DNA from: Melieria omissa
Taxonomy: Eukaryota > Arthropoda > Insecta > Diptera > Ulidiidae
Assembly (NCBI GenBank): GCA_963971225.1
Contig: OZ020270.1
Span: forward strand, 72,680,432 to 72,744,431
DNA length: 64,000 bases
Direction of reading: 5' to 3'
Shown piece after piece: positions 11,381-20,873 of the stretch. A program made the translations under genes and the position numbers. How positions within the stretch are numbered: position 1 is the first letter of the stretch; the number at the start of each line of letters is the position of its first letter. Below the pieces are notes generated by a model, which made no database searches, was not told the DNA's origin, and saw only the letters and a list, made by a program, of their open reading frames with translations.

Positions 11381-12088
11381 AAGTTAGAGCCAAAAAACAA
11401 ACCCCTGTTCACACCCCAGCCCTCTCCCTTATAAATAAACGAATTGACTGAGAAAAGAGGCCCCTAGTAGCTGCCAAAGTAAAGGAGGTGTGATGCACCA
11501 GCCGCTCAGCTCGCAGCACAAGTAATAAAATCAGCAAATCAAGATAAGAAGAAAACCACACAGGAACACAAACAACGAGAAGCCCTCGGAACAAGGACCA
11601 ACGCCTGACAAGGACAACCCCTGATGTCACACCTACACAAGATGATGAAACACTTCATCATAATTATATTCGTATCGTAAGTTAAGCAAGGATATAAGAA
11701 ATTTTGAATAATAAGTAAGGGAAAAGTAGCCTAGCAATTAAGCATTAATCAAAATAGGAACTAAATAAAAGGCAGTAAGACTATAACACAAAAAGCAAAG
11801 GTTGCGATACTCACGAGTCCCTCCAACTTATAAATAACCCTAACTCCGCGATTCACCACCGAAAGGGGGACCCTCCGGAGTAGAAAGGAGTTAACTCACA
11901 AATAAGGGAAAAAGGGAATTTTTATTTTTTTTATCAAATTTCCCGACCCCCAATAAATGTTATGAAGCCAACGCACGTAGAAAAAGCCATAAATATATTT
12001 ACAAATAGAGCAGAACTCTATTCTAGAGGAGATGAGTCGACTAAATATAAAAATCTGATAAAAAATTAGAATATTTAAGAGAAATAAT
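11381..12088. other. Non-coding gap between LINE and SINE
   Basis: AT-rich, no supported gene. It lies between the LINE TSD and the SINE TSD. A short ATAAATA-rich stretch is present but no element ends could be matched. Confidence 0.5.
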
Positions 12089-12101
12089 TATACAAAGAGA
12101 A

Positions 12102-12423
12102 TTAATAATAATTGATTGGCACGACAGCCCGCTTACGCGAGAGGCCTAAGGCCTAGCTTCCTAGCTTGTGCGTGTGAATTTTGTACGCAGGTGGAAGGGA
12201 CCTACAGTTTTATGCCGGTTCCGAACGGCAAGTTGGGAGCTTTTTCATAGGCAATTTTTACTCTCAGAGGTTTGCCATTTCCAGCTGAGAGGACAGCCAC
12301 CGAAAGAGAAAACGAGTTTCCCGTTATTTTTTTTAGGTGTTACTACATGCAGTATTCGATCTTGCGTCGCTCTGCATGCGACTCGTTGGACCGCGCACTA
12401 ACCAACTGAGCCACGGCGGCTGC
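12102..12423 (-). mobile_element. tRNA-derived SINE, complete copy with 13-bp TSD
   Basis: 322 bp between two copies of TATACAAAGAGAA (12089-12101 and 12424-12436). Read on the minus strand it starts GCAGCCGCCGTGGCTCAGTT, which contains a Pol III A-box-like element (TGGCTCAGTTGG). About 40 bp on is a B-box-like GATCGAATACTGC. The body then runs to an AT-rich tail (CAATTATTATTAA). This is the layout of a tRNA-derived SINE, transcribed by Pol III and mobilised by a partner LINE. Two relatives lie at 37871-39463 and 44810-45147. Confidence 0.88.
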
Positions 12424-12749
12424 TATACAAAGAGAAAGGGAAGCTAAAAATCTTAAACAGGAATAAAATCATTAAGATAAAAATAAAAAAAAATTTCGTT
12501 ATTTAATCCGTTAATTTAATCCGCCCTCCTATTTTGGCTGCCCCCAACAACCAAGAACCGCTATGAGCCGCTAAAAGGGACGCCCCGATACTATGGCATC
12601 CTCAATGTCATAAGAAACAAAATTGTGGGCAACGCACAGTGTCGCGGTCCCATATAAGCCGTGGCCAAAAAGACTTAGCGTTGTCCCATCTCGATGAAAC
12701 TTGGTGAGATTGTTTTCGTGGTGTAAATTAAGAAATTTACAAAAAATCA

Positions 12750-13160
12750 TTAAAATTGGACGCCCACCTCCCACGCCCACCTCCCATACGAAATGAACTG
12801 TAATATAGGAATAACTTGCTTAATATTAGTGATAGAATTATGAAATTTGGTATCTGAGCTTAAGATAATAACTTTGAAGCTCACACCAAAAATGGGCGCA
12901 ATCCGATCATAACCACGCCTACCTCCCATAGTAAGCAAACTTTCAAATTAGCATAACGTGTTTTATGGAAGGTAGTGCCATGGAATTCGATGTATGCACC
13001 ACTTGTTTCAACACAAAGGAATGGTAAAAAATGGGCGCAATCCGATCATAACCACGCCCACTCCCATAGTAAGCAAAATTTAAAAATAGCATATTTTTTG
13101 TTTTATAGAAGGTAGCAGTACCAAATTGATATTTGGACACTTATTTTCATTCATAAACAT
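12750..13160. repeat. Three-unit tandem array, monomer about 139 bp
   Basis: The phrase AATGGGCGCAATCCGATCAT followed by an ACCACGCCYAC-CTCCCAT block recurs at 12891 and 13030, an offset of 139 bp. A more diverged unit precedes them from about 12750 (GGACGCCCACCTCCCAC...). The units share the run of CACGCC/CCCAT and an AGGTAGT/AGGTAGC block. No coding potential. It may be a short satellite or the internal repeat of a larger element whose ends I cannot see. Confidence 0.65.
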
Positions 13161-14285
13161 AAGCATAACTAAAAGTATAATTCACAGTCATAATACAGGT
13201 ATATAAAGAAGGTGTTGATTGCGCGACGAAGAATGTTATACTTTTTCACAGACAAATCCAATTTCACAGACAATGGACATGCATCCCGCATTAGGTAAAA
13301 TATTTTTTTTTTGTATTGAAGAAGCAGCTCTCGTAATTTCCTCAGGGGATTTCGCACCTACTAGCTCTTGAACTTTCCTCCTTTTCGTTCTCTCAGAGCT
13401 TTCCTCAAATTTCATTGCCTGTCTACCACGGATTGTACTAGGTGTCTATTTGAATTTGTATAATTATTTAATTAATCTATATATAGAAGGGTATGTCTGA
13501 AAAACCTACACATTGCTTGCAGCCAATATGAAATCAGAGTCGAGCCAGTCGGAATATTTTTGGTTAAAAGCGGCATATGTCCGGCTGGTGGAGGCCCAAA
13601 ATTTGGTAAACTTTAATTCAAGTAGCCGCAAACTTTGCTTTTCCTCATGAATTACATCGACGCCCGTCTTATCTTTCAGTAAATTTATAAGAAAATCAAT
13701 TTTTTTTTACCGCTTCCTGGATTCAGCTTTACGCCACATTTCGAAGAAATCATGTATTTTTAGTGGAGGCGTCACTAGAAAAATGCGAATAACAACCAAA
13801 TAGGCAGTTAAAGGCAAAAAATTACTCCGGATTATGTTAATACATACTTTTTTGAGTAATTTAGGGTTGGAACTAAAAAAGTGTTTTTTGACGTTTTTTA
13901 AACTTTTTTCCACCAAACTTTTGGTACTTTGTAAGAAGCAAACCGAAAGACGTAATTTTTCAATGTAACGGGATTTCATAGTTGTTTCAAAACACAAACC
14001 AAAGAATAGTGTCGCCATACAGTAAAAATTCCAAAGTTTAATTTATTATATACATGACTATATTAGTATATGAATTATATTTTTGTTTGATTTTTTATTC
14101 AGCATAAAGAATTACCCACAAACTTGAAACGAATGCGTATTTTTTAACATCAACTTTGAAGCTGCATAAAAATGGAACGAAATAGGATATTGAAGATCGG
14201 AAAACGGATTTTTCTTAGTTGAAATATTATCTGTTGACTGCCATATCCATTTTAGTCAGTTTGTAACATTGATTTTTACCATTTT
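13161..14285. other. Non-coding region
   Basis: AT-rich with poly-T tracts. No reading frame with recognisable motifs and no matched terminal repeats. It ends at the broken 5' edge of the R1-like LINE. Confidence 0.5.
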
Positions 14286-14289
14286 TGGC

Positions 14290-15512
14290 CACACTCGCGA
14301 CACTGTGCGACATAGTCATAGTGGTGACAGGCAAGCACATCCACGACATCGAGGCAATCTGCGACGACACGGTGGCTAAAGTGCACCACTGGCTCACGGC
14401 AATTGGCCTACAGCTGGCCGAGCAGAAAACGGAGGTCCTGCTGGTGTCAAGCTGGAAGAAGGTGGAACAGGCACGGGTCCACGTAAACGGCCACACGATC
14501 GCGTCAAAGGGCGCAATCAGATACCTAGGCGTCATACTAGACCATCGGCTGACGTTCAAGCAGCATCTGCAGCATGCAGCGGAGAGAGCCACAAGAGCTG
14601 TGCTGGCGCTAGCAAGGCTAATGCCAAACCTCGGCGGACCGAAGCAGGCAACGAGGCTGCTCTTGGCAAGAGTGGCAACCTCCACGCTTTTATACGGCGC
14701 ACAAATATGGGCCCTTGCGCTCCTACAGGCGAAAGATGGAGGCTACGTATCGCCTCTGCGCGTTGCGAATATGCCGGGCATTCCGCACGACCTCCTACGA
14801 CGCCGCCTGTGTGATGGCCGGCACGATGCCGATCGATCTGCTAGCGTGGGAGGCGCACAATAAAGCCCACGATGACAGTGCGCGCAGCAACGGTAGACAG
14901 CGGAGCCTAGGCGAGTGGCAGAATCGCTGGAGTGGCTCGTCCAAGGGCAGGTGGACCCACCGCCTCATACCAACAATCAGCGGTTGGCTCAACCGCAAGC
15001 ATGGCGAGGTGACGCATCAGTTGACGCAACTGCTGACGGGTCACGGGTGCTTCAAGGCATACCTGCACCGCTTTGGGCACGAAGCTGACCCATACTGCAC
15101 CATGTGCACCAGCGAGATGGAGGATGCAGAACACGTGGTCTTCCACTGTCCTCGATACGAGACGCAGCGACAGGCGCTGCAATCATTGCTAGACGGCCAG
15201 ATCTGCGTGCAGAACCTGGTCCAACACATGCTGTATTCAGCGGAGAAGTGGAATGAGGTGTGCAGGTTTGCGGCAAAAATCATGGCCGAGCAGCGAAGAG
15301 TGGAGCGAGAGCGTAGGGCAGAGGGCCCCAGCAGTAGTCACGAGCCAATCTATTAAGGCTGGAAATCCGCCCGGCGACGCAATGCCCACCGGTAGTCCCG
15401 CCGGGATCACGGGTTGGAGACAGGGGGTGGTTTTTAGTCGGTAAGAATCCAGCATACAGCTGAACACGGGTTCGGTTGTATCTTTCGAAGATTTTCCACC
15501 TCGTCCGAGAAA
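14290..15512 (+). mobile_element. 5'-truncated R1-clade LINE (possibly Waldo-like)
   Basis: About 1.2 kb comprising the end of an RT, the C-terminal domain and a 3' UTR ending in an A-run (about 15506-15514). The sequence directly downstream (15515-15570) is rich in ACAT/ACAC units. Known Waldo elements of the R1 clade insert into ACAY repeats, so a Waldo-like identity is an inference from context. The 5' edge falls at the YADD region of the RT. No matching TSD was found. Confidence 0.7.
14300..15356 (+). pseudogene. R1-clade LINE ORF2 C-terminal third
   Basis: Two frames (14285-14863 and 14715-15356) joined by one frameshift near 14715-14760. The first reads the RT palm end and thumb: CDIVIVVTG is what remains of the catalytic box, then RYLGVILDHRLTFKQH. 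The second reads the C-terminal domain with LTQLLTGHGCFKAYLHRFG and the zinc knuckle CTMCTSEMEDAEHVVFHC, both characteristic of R1-type ORF2. No RNase H domain follows, as expected for R1. GC-rich codon use contrasts with the AT-rich surroundings. Not functional because endonuclease and most of the RT are missing. Confidence 0.82.
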
Positions 15513-15716
15513 AAAAAACACATACATACGCGTATATTCACACACATTCACATTCACATTCCCATACAAATAAATTCACTTTGCACAAATAAAGACAAAT
15601 TTTCACACGCATTTGACTACACATTTATATTATATTTATATTCTAGTACATACATTCCCCATTCACATTTACAATTTATTTGTCTCCCATATACATATAT
15701 ATTTCGCTCGACAAGT
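15513..15716 (+). other. Left flank of the gypsy insertion (probably BEL 5' sequence)
   Basis: 204 bp of CACATT-rich, AT-rich DNA including an AATAAA box, ending in the TSD AAGT (15713-15716). Since the gypsy element is bounded by AAGT on both sides, this sequence was originally continuous with 30301 onward, i.e. with the leader of the BEL/Pao gag. It may therefore be BEL LTR or leader, but no second LTR is present to prove it. Confidence 0.45.
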
Positions 15717-16958
15717 TGTAGGGGTAAAAGCTGCTATTTCGCCATGTAGGGTACTGAGTGCATGTGTGTGTGTGAAAGTGTAAATTGGTCTATTATTGGC
15801 GGACCTCGCCTCAACTGTGGCTAAGTTAGAGCCTCAGTGAACTTCTTTGCGATAAATTAAAACGTAGGGTTTCGGTTTGCCGCAAGAACAGAAGTTAACT
15901 TTATTCCGTAAAAACTATGGCTTATAAAGAAAAACATAACTGTTATATTCGCATAGCATTTCCAATACTCCGCCCATTATTCCAGAGCACAGTTTAACTG
16001 ACCAATCCGTAGGCAAGGACCAAAATAGCTGATCTTGCACATTTCCGTTAGGAACAGTGCGCTGCGGTAGGTAGCGTTGAACTCGCTCGGCCGCCGTCAC
16101 AAGTGCTGACTTGCTTTGTTTACAACTGCGGCGCGCGTTTCGAGCGGTAACCTTACACCAGTGTATAACGGAATATGTAATTGCACGATCAGACGGATAG
16201 TGTCGGTGTGAGTGACCATGTGGTAACACTTCGTTCAATAATGTGTGTGACTAACTAATTAAAATACATTTTTTTGCCAAAATTTTTTATTCATCAACAT
16301 AGTCCCCTTTTAGGGAGATACAATCATTCCAACGCTTTTCCAATCTTTCGATACCGCCTTTGTAGAACGATTTTTCTTTGCCTTCAAAATAGGCGTTAGT
16401 TTCGGCGATTACTTCATCATTTGAGCCAAATCTCTTACCACGGAGCATCTTTTTGAGGTCTGCGAAGAGCCAGTAGTCGCTGGGGGCCAGATCTGGAGAA
16501 TACGGGGGATGAGGAAGCAATTCGAAGCCCAATTCATGCATTTTGGCCATCGTTTTCATCGACTTGTGACACGGTGCATTGTCTTGGTGAAACAACACTT
16601 TTTTCTTCTTCATATGGGGCCGCTTAATCGCGATTTCTTCTTTCAAACGTTCCAACAACGCTATATAATAGTCGCTATTGATTGTTTTCCCTTTCTCAAG
16701 ATAGTCGATGAATATTATTCCGTGCACATCCCAAAATACTGACGCCATAACCTTGCCAGCCGATGTTTCTGCCTTTGGACGCTTTAGGCGGCTTTCACCG
16801 GTTGCATGCCACTCAGCAGACTGCCGATTTGACTCTGGAGTGAAATGGTGGATCCATGTTTCATCCATTGTGATGTACCGACGCAAAAACTCCGACTTGT
16901 TGCGCGTAAACATGTCCAAGCAGCTCTTTGAATCATCGATTCGTTGTTGTTTTTGCTC

Positions 16959-17034
16959 CGGTGTGAGCAAACGCGGCACCCATTTCGAAAACACCTTTTA
17001 CATAACCAAATGTTCGTGTATTATGGTGTGTACA
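16959..17034. repeat. 76-bp direct repeat flanking a LINE tail (left copy)
   Basis: Matches 17598-17673 at an offset of 639 with two mismatches (A/T and G/A). Both copies encode the same stretch of mariner transposase (FSKWVPRLLTP region). They bracket a non-mariner insert, so they behave as an exceptionally long TSD. Confidence 0.88.
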
Positions 17035-17351
17035 GATGTCTGCAGAAGCTGTGGAGATGAGGAAGAAGTGGAAACGATCCAACACTACCTGTGCCACTGC
17101 CCGGCTCTGCAGGAACGCCGACTCCGTACCTTGGGGTCAAGGTTCCTGGTAGACTTGGCCTGCGCAGCAGTAGTTGAAATATCGGATCTACTCTCCTTCA
17201 TCAAGAGGTCGAACTGGTTTGCCCCGAACTGAGAGCCACTGGTTAGCTCCGGAATCTTCCATGAAGGGATTCACAATGGGCCATTTTGGCCTCCGAGTGG
17301 AAGTGCTGCCCTTGGGACGCACACACCCTTCCCTACCTAACCTAACCTAAG
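17035..17351 (+). mobile_element. 5'-truncated LOA/I-like LINE tail
   Basis: Plus-strand copy of the last 60 or so codons and 3' UTR of the family at 5852-11365: the knuckle CRSCGDEEEVETIQHYLCHC, then DLLSFIKRSNWF, a stop, and the conserved 3' UTR ending CCCTACCTAACCTAACCTAA. It is a separate later insertion into the mariner. Confidence 0.9.
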
Positions 17352-17597
17352 GGGTGAATTTCTAAAATACAACTTTTGACCAAATTTCATCATTATAGCT
17401 CCAGCGGTTTGAGCTCGGTGATGATAAAATAATATAAAACCATATATATTCGATTTTTTTAAACTATATATATTTTTTGGAAACAAACTCAAATTTTGAA
17501 GTCAGCAGCCCAAAATTACTTAGACTGCAAAGTTTCAGCGAATTTCACGTACTCCTTCTATTTTTGCCGCAATTTTGTATGGAGTCGAAGCACTGTG
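17352..17597 (+). other. 246-bp segment between LINE 3' end and downstream 76-bp repeat
   Basis: Sequence that is neither mariner nor LINE, lying between the TTAGG-type LINE terminus and the second 76-bp repeat. It includes a TATATATT-rich tract and a CAGCGGTTTGAGC motif. It could be a 3' transduction (source-locus flank carried along by read-through LINE RNA) or a separate small insertion. Confidence 0.55.
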
Positions 17598-17673
17598 CGG
17601 TGTGAGCAAACGCGGCACCCATTTCGAAAACACCTTTTTCATAACCAAATGTTCGTGTATTATGATGTGTACA
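17598..17673. repeat. 76-bp direct repeat flanking a LINE tail (right copy)
   Basis: Second copy of the 16959-17034 segment. Continuous on its right with the rest of the mariner transposase gene, so it is the original-frame copy on this side of the insert. Confidence 0.88.
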
Positions 17674-18275
17674 CTGCCTGCTGATATCTTTAGAATGTCA
17701 GCAATCTCCCCCACTTTCACTTTACGGTCGGACATAATGATTTTCAGTGTTTTTTCAACGTTTTCCGGAATAACAGCGTCATTTGGCCGTCCAGTAGATG
17801 GAATGTCATCGGTGTCTGTACGACCACGTTTGAATTCGGCATACCAATAACAAATGGTTCTTTTTGATGGAGCAGAGTCCGAATAATGTTTTTCAAGCCA
17901 TTCCTGGCATTGAACAGTATTTTTTTTTCATTAAAAAACAATGATAAATCAGCACACGGAATTGCTTTGAATTCATTTTTTTTGAAAACTCAAAAGTAGT
18001 GTCACTTAAAGCACTGTAACTTGTAAACTAATGGTCGGATTGACATATAATTTTGACAGTAAGCCTAAAAAGGTTCACAATTTCGAAAAACAAATATTGA
18101 TTTAGTATTAGTGCCGCCATCTATGTGTCAGTCACACACATTATTGAACGAAGTGTTACCACTACACCATTGCCCTTAAGCGAAAAATTATTACCCGGAA
18201 TAATTTTTTAAGATAGTGTTGGTCTGGTGGGGGTTTTGAAAATGCTTTACATTAATTTTAATATGTGTATAGATA

Positions 18276-20518
18276 ACACCGTGCGACAACAAATTTTACA
18301 CACGAAAAAATCGGTATACTCGCAAAACTAGGGGCCTAACGTAGTAAAACTTCGTTTTTAGTTTTTCTCTCTGACGTCAGGATTTTTTTTAAAAGGACTT
18401 TGAAATTTGAAGGACATGTTTATTTCAAAAAATTATTTTAAAAATTGAGCGCATTGTAGAATAACAATATGGGTATCAAATGAAAGAGAAAAATCCTTAG
18501 AATCTTAAAAAGATAATTTTTTTGGTGTAAAAGGACGAAGAGGTATTGAAAATGTCCTTTTAAAACTTTATCCTTGAATATCCTTGAAAATTTCCAATTT
18601 TTTTTTTGGAAAAAATATATCTTAAGGACTAATATGTACACTACCACATCCTCGAATTTCGTTCTTCTAACTTTAATAGTTAAGGATATAAAAAATTTTA
18701 TATTTCTCATTATAAAACAAAGATATATTGCACCGTACGACACAAATAAAATATTTAATTAACTCATGTATAAATCGTTATGCTGCTAATACTGGAGGTT
18801 AAATACACTAATTCTGCAACTTCAAAATTGCGTTTGAACCTAAGTATTTGTTTTACAAGACATTGAAAATTTAAAAATTGAGTTTTCGTGAGTAAAAGAT
18901 GAATGAGTAACAAGATGAATGCATGAGGATACGTACTTACTGTGAATACTAGTGCTCATAACTTAATTTAATTTTGGTACGTGTCACGGCACAGCGACGA
19001 AGTAGTAGCTATACTAACGGGCTTGAAAAAGGGCTTCTCAAAAAATCAATGTTTTTTATGCCTATATCAACCACAAATGGGAGCCTCGCATAACTCATCA
19101 ACTTGGCCGCGACAGCATCGATCATATGCCTCTAGTCCCTTCATCAAAAATAATACTTCCACCGCTCCATATAAAGTTAGGCCTAATTCGACATTTTACT
19201 CGCTGTCTTGACGCAGATGGTCGAGCTATTAATTATTTGAAACTAATTTTCCAAAACTAAGCGATGCAAAGATTTCCGCTGGTACGATACCCGATTGTAA
19301 AACTTTGTTTCTATTAATTTTTTATGTTTTTCAGGGGTTTTAAATGGGCCACAGTTGAAGAAATTATTGCAGCATCAGGAGTTTGCTGATCTTTTGAAAC
19401 CGGTTGAACTAACTGCCTGGCAAAGCTTAAGCGATGTAATAAATAACTTCTTAGGAAACAAGAAGGCTGAGAATTATAAAGAGCTTGCCCGCAAGATGAT
19501 TGACGCCTATCGCGAAATGGGGGTCAACATGTCTCTCAAGATACATTTTTTAGAGAGCCATTTGGACTTTTCCCCCGAAAACTTAGGTGACGTTAGTGAT
19601 TAACACAGAGAGCGCTTCCACCAAGACATTGCGCTATTTGAAAATCGCTTTCGGGGAAAAGATATGTGCCAAATGCTTTCCGAGTATTGTTGGTCGCTGT
19701 GCCGTGACACGTACCAAAAACATAAACGGCAAAGTAAACATTTTGCTTAAACAATTTGTTTCAAAATAAATCATTCATAAAATGCATTTTAAATTACTTT
19801 TGTTAACTTTTAAATTAAGTTATGAGCACTAGTATTCACAGTAAGTACGTATCCTCATGCATTCATCTTGTTACTCTTGGATAAGTTTTATTCAAGAAAA
19901 CTCAATTTTTAAATTTTCAATGTCTTGTAAAAACAAATACTTAGGTTCAAACGCAATTTTGAAGTTGCAGAATTAGTGTATTTAACCTCCAGTACTAGCA
20001 GCATAACGATTTATACAGAGTTAATTAAATATTTTATTTGTGTCGTACGGTGCAATATATCTTTGTTTTATAATGAGAAATATAAAATTTGTTATATCCT
20101 TAACTATTAAAGTTAGAAGAACAAAATTCGAGGATGTGGTAGTGTACATATTAGTCCTTAAGATATATTTTTTATCAAAAAAAATATTTAAAACTTTCAA
20201 GGATATTCAAGGATAAAGTTTTAAAAGGACATTTTCAATACCTCTTCGTCCTTCTCCACCAAAAAAATTATTTTTTTAAGATTCTAAGGATTTTTCTCTT
20301 TCATTTGATACCCATATTGTTATTCTACAATGTGCTCAATTTTTAAAATAATTTTTTGAAATAAATATGTCCTTCAAATTTCAAAGTCCTTTTAAAAAAA
20401 ATCCTGACGTCAGAGAGAAAAACTAAAAACGCAATTTTACTACGTTAGGCCCCTAGTCTTGCGAGTATACCGATTTTTTCGTGTGTTTTGGAATTTTTTG
20501 ATTTTTGTCGCACGGTGT
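18276..20518. mobile_element. Foldback-type element with about 700-bp inverted arms
   Basis: Left arm (18276 to about 18998) and right arm (about 19693-20518) are inverted copies of each other, with scattered differences and one large indel. The outer tips are ACACCGTGCGAC and its inverse. The right arm has about 95 extra bases near its inner end (19720-19810). Between the arms lies a protein-coding fragment with an intron. The inner 23 bp of the palindrome (GGTACGTGTCACGGCACAGC at 18976; inverse at 19696-19715) fall inside the end of that gene. No clear TSD; superfamily unknown. Confidence 0.88.
19000..19750 (+). pseudogene. Captured gene fragment (uncharacterised family) with intact intron
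   Basis: Reads as the C-terminal part of a protein. The first exon shows QCFLCLYQP, LPPLHIKLGLIRHF and LSDAKISAG; the second shows NGPQLKKLLQHQEFADLL, LKIHFLESHLDFSPENLG, ERFHQD and YCWSLCRDTYQKHKR before a stop at 19748-19750. A 53-bp intron fits 19282-19334 (donor G/GTACGA, acceptor TTTTTCAG/GG) and joins the frame exactly. Two frameshifts in exon 1 (about 19120 and 19250) make it non-functional. I recall similar multi-copy uncharacterised arthropod proteins but cannot name a function. It may be an element-encoded protein or a captured host gene. Confidence 0.7.
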
Positions 20519-20873
20519 AATATATGAGTGGTAGTGATTATATAATTGGTAGTTTTCTAATAATAGTTTCTTGTATAGGTTGTATTTTTATGATTAATTA
20601 GTATTCTTATATCATAGTTTTCTAATGATAGTTCTTAAGTAAGTGGTAGTTGTAGGGGTAGTTAATATGATTACAAGTGTAGTTGTTATTCTTAGCGATT
20701 ACTGTTCTTACATTGTAATTGACCTACGGATAAATTATAGTATCTTACTTTATATTTGGTTTTATTGTCTACATATCCATGGTATACGGTTTTAGTGAGT
20801 CGTTGTGGACTTCTTTTTCTTTTCCATTATAACACTGAGCAACAGCCAAAATTTTTCCGAGTTATAGTAAACC
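20519..20873 (-). other. Non-coding 3' region of the gypsy element
   Basis: AT-rich sequence between the foldback element and the long-TIR element. By position it is the stretch between integrase and 3' LTR. No env-like or other frame is visible. Confidence 0.5.

Larger units (their letters stand above)
16287..17976 (-). pseudogene. mariner transposase, interrupted and frameshifted
   Basis: Starts at the Met encoded at 17974-17976 and ends at 16287. The N-terminal helix-turn-helix half lies at 17976-17598 with one frameshift in the poly-A/T tract near 17928. The catalytic half at 16994-16287 is open for 235 residues and shows the DD34D triad: TMDETWIHHF, LFHQDNAPCHKS and YSPDLAPSDYWLFADLKKML. 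The WVPRLLTPEQ linker marks the join. The 17035-17597 insert and its 76-bp duplication separate the halves, so no full-length cut-and-paste transposase can be made. Confidence 0.9.
16226..18156 (-). mobile_element. mariner (DD34D) element inserted in the LTR
   Basis: TIRs ACACTTCGTTCAATAATGTG (left) and its inverse on the right are perfect over at least 28 bp. TA duplications lie at 16224-16225 and 18157-18158. The other LTR has the empty site GTGGTACCAC at about 30284-30293, proving the insertion boundaries. Without its 639-bp internal insertion/duplication the element is about 1.29 kb, the usual mariner length. Confidence 0.93.
15717..18166 (-). repeat. 3' LTR of the gypsy element, interrupted by a mariner
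   Basis: LTR bases are 15717-16225 and 18159-18166; the rest is mariner. Compared with the 5' LTR it shows roughly ten substitutions and a 4-bp indel (GTGGCTAAG against GTGGATGGCTAAG) over about 520 bp, so the gypsy insertion is not very recent. Adjacent to its upstream edge on the minus strand is the purine-rich AAGGGCAATGG, a possible polypurine tract. Confidence 0.88.

Noticed and set aside
12360..12423. Functional tRNA gene
   Set aside because: A- and B-box-like elements are present but no cloverleaf could be folded; it is the 5' end of a SINE with TSDs.
14290..15512. R1 insertion marking 28S rRNA genes
   Set aside because: Flanks show no 28S sequence; the downstream flank is ACAY-rich, pointing to another R1-clade lineage.
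15717..18166. Solo LTR
   Set aside because: It shares orientation, TSD and spacing with the LTR at 29776, so it is the 3' LTR of the same insertion, split by a mariner.
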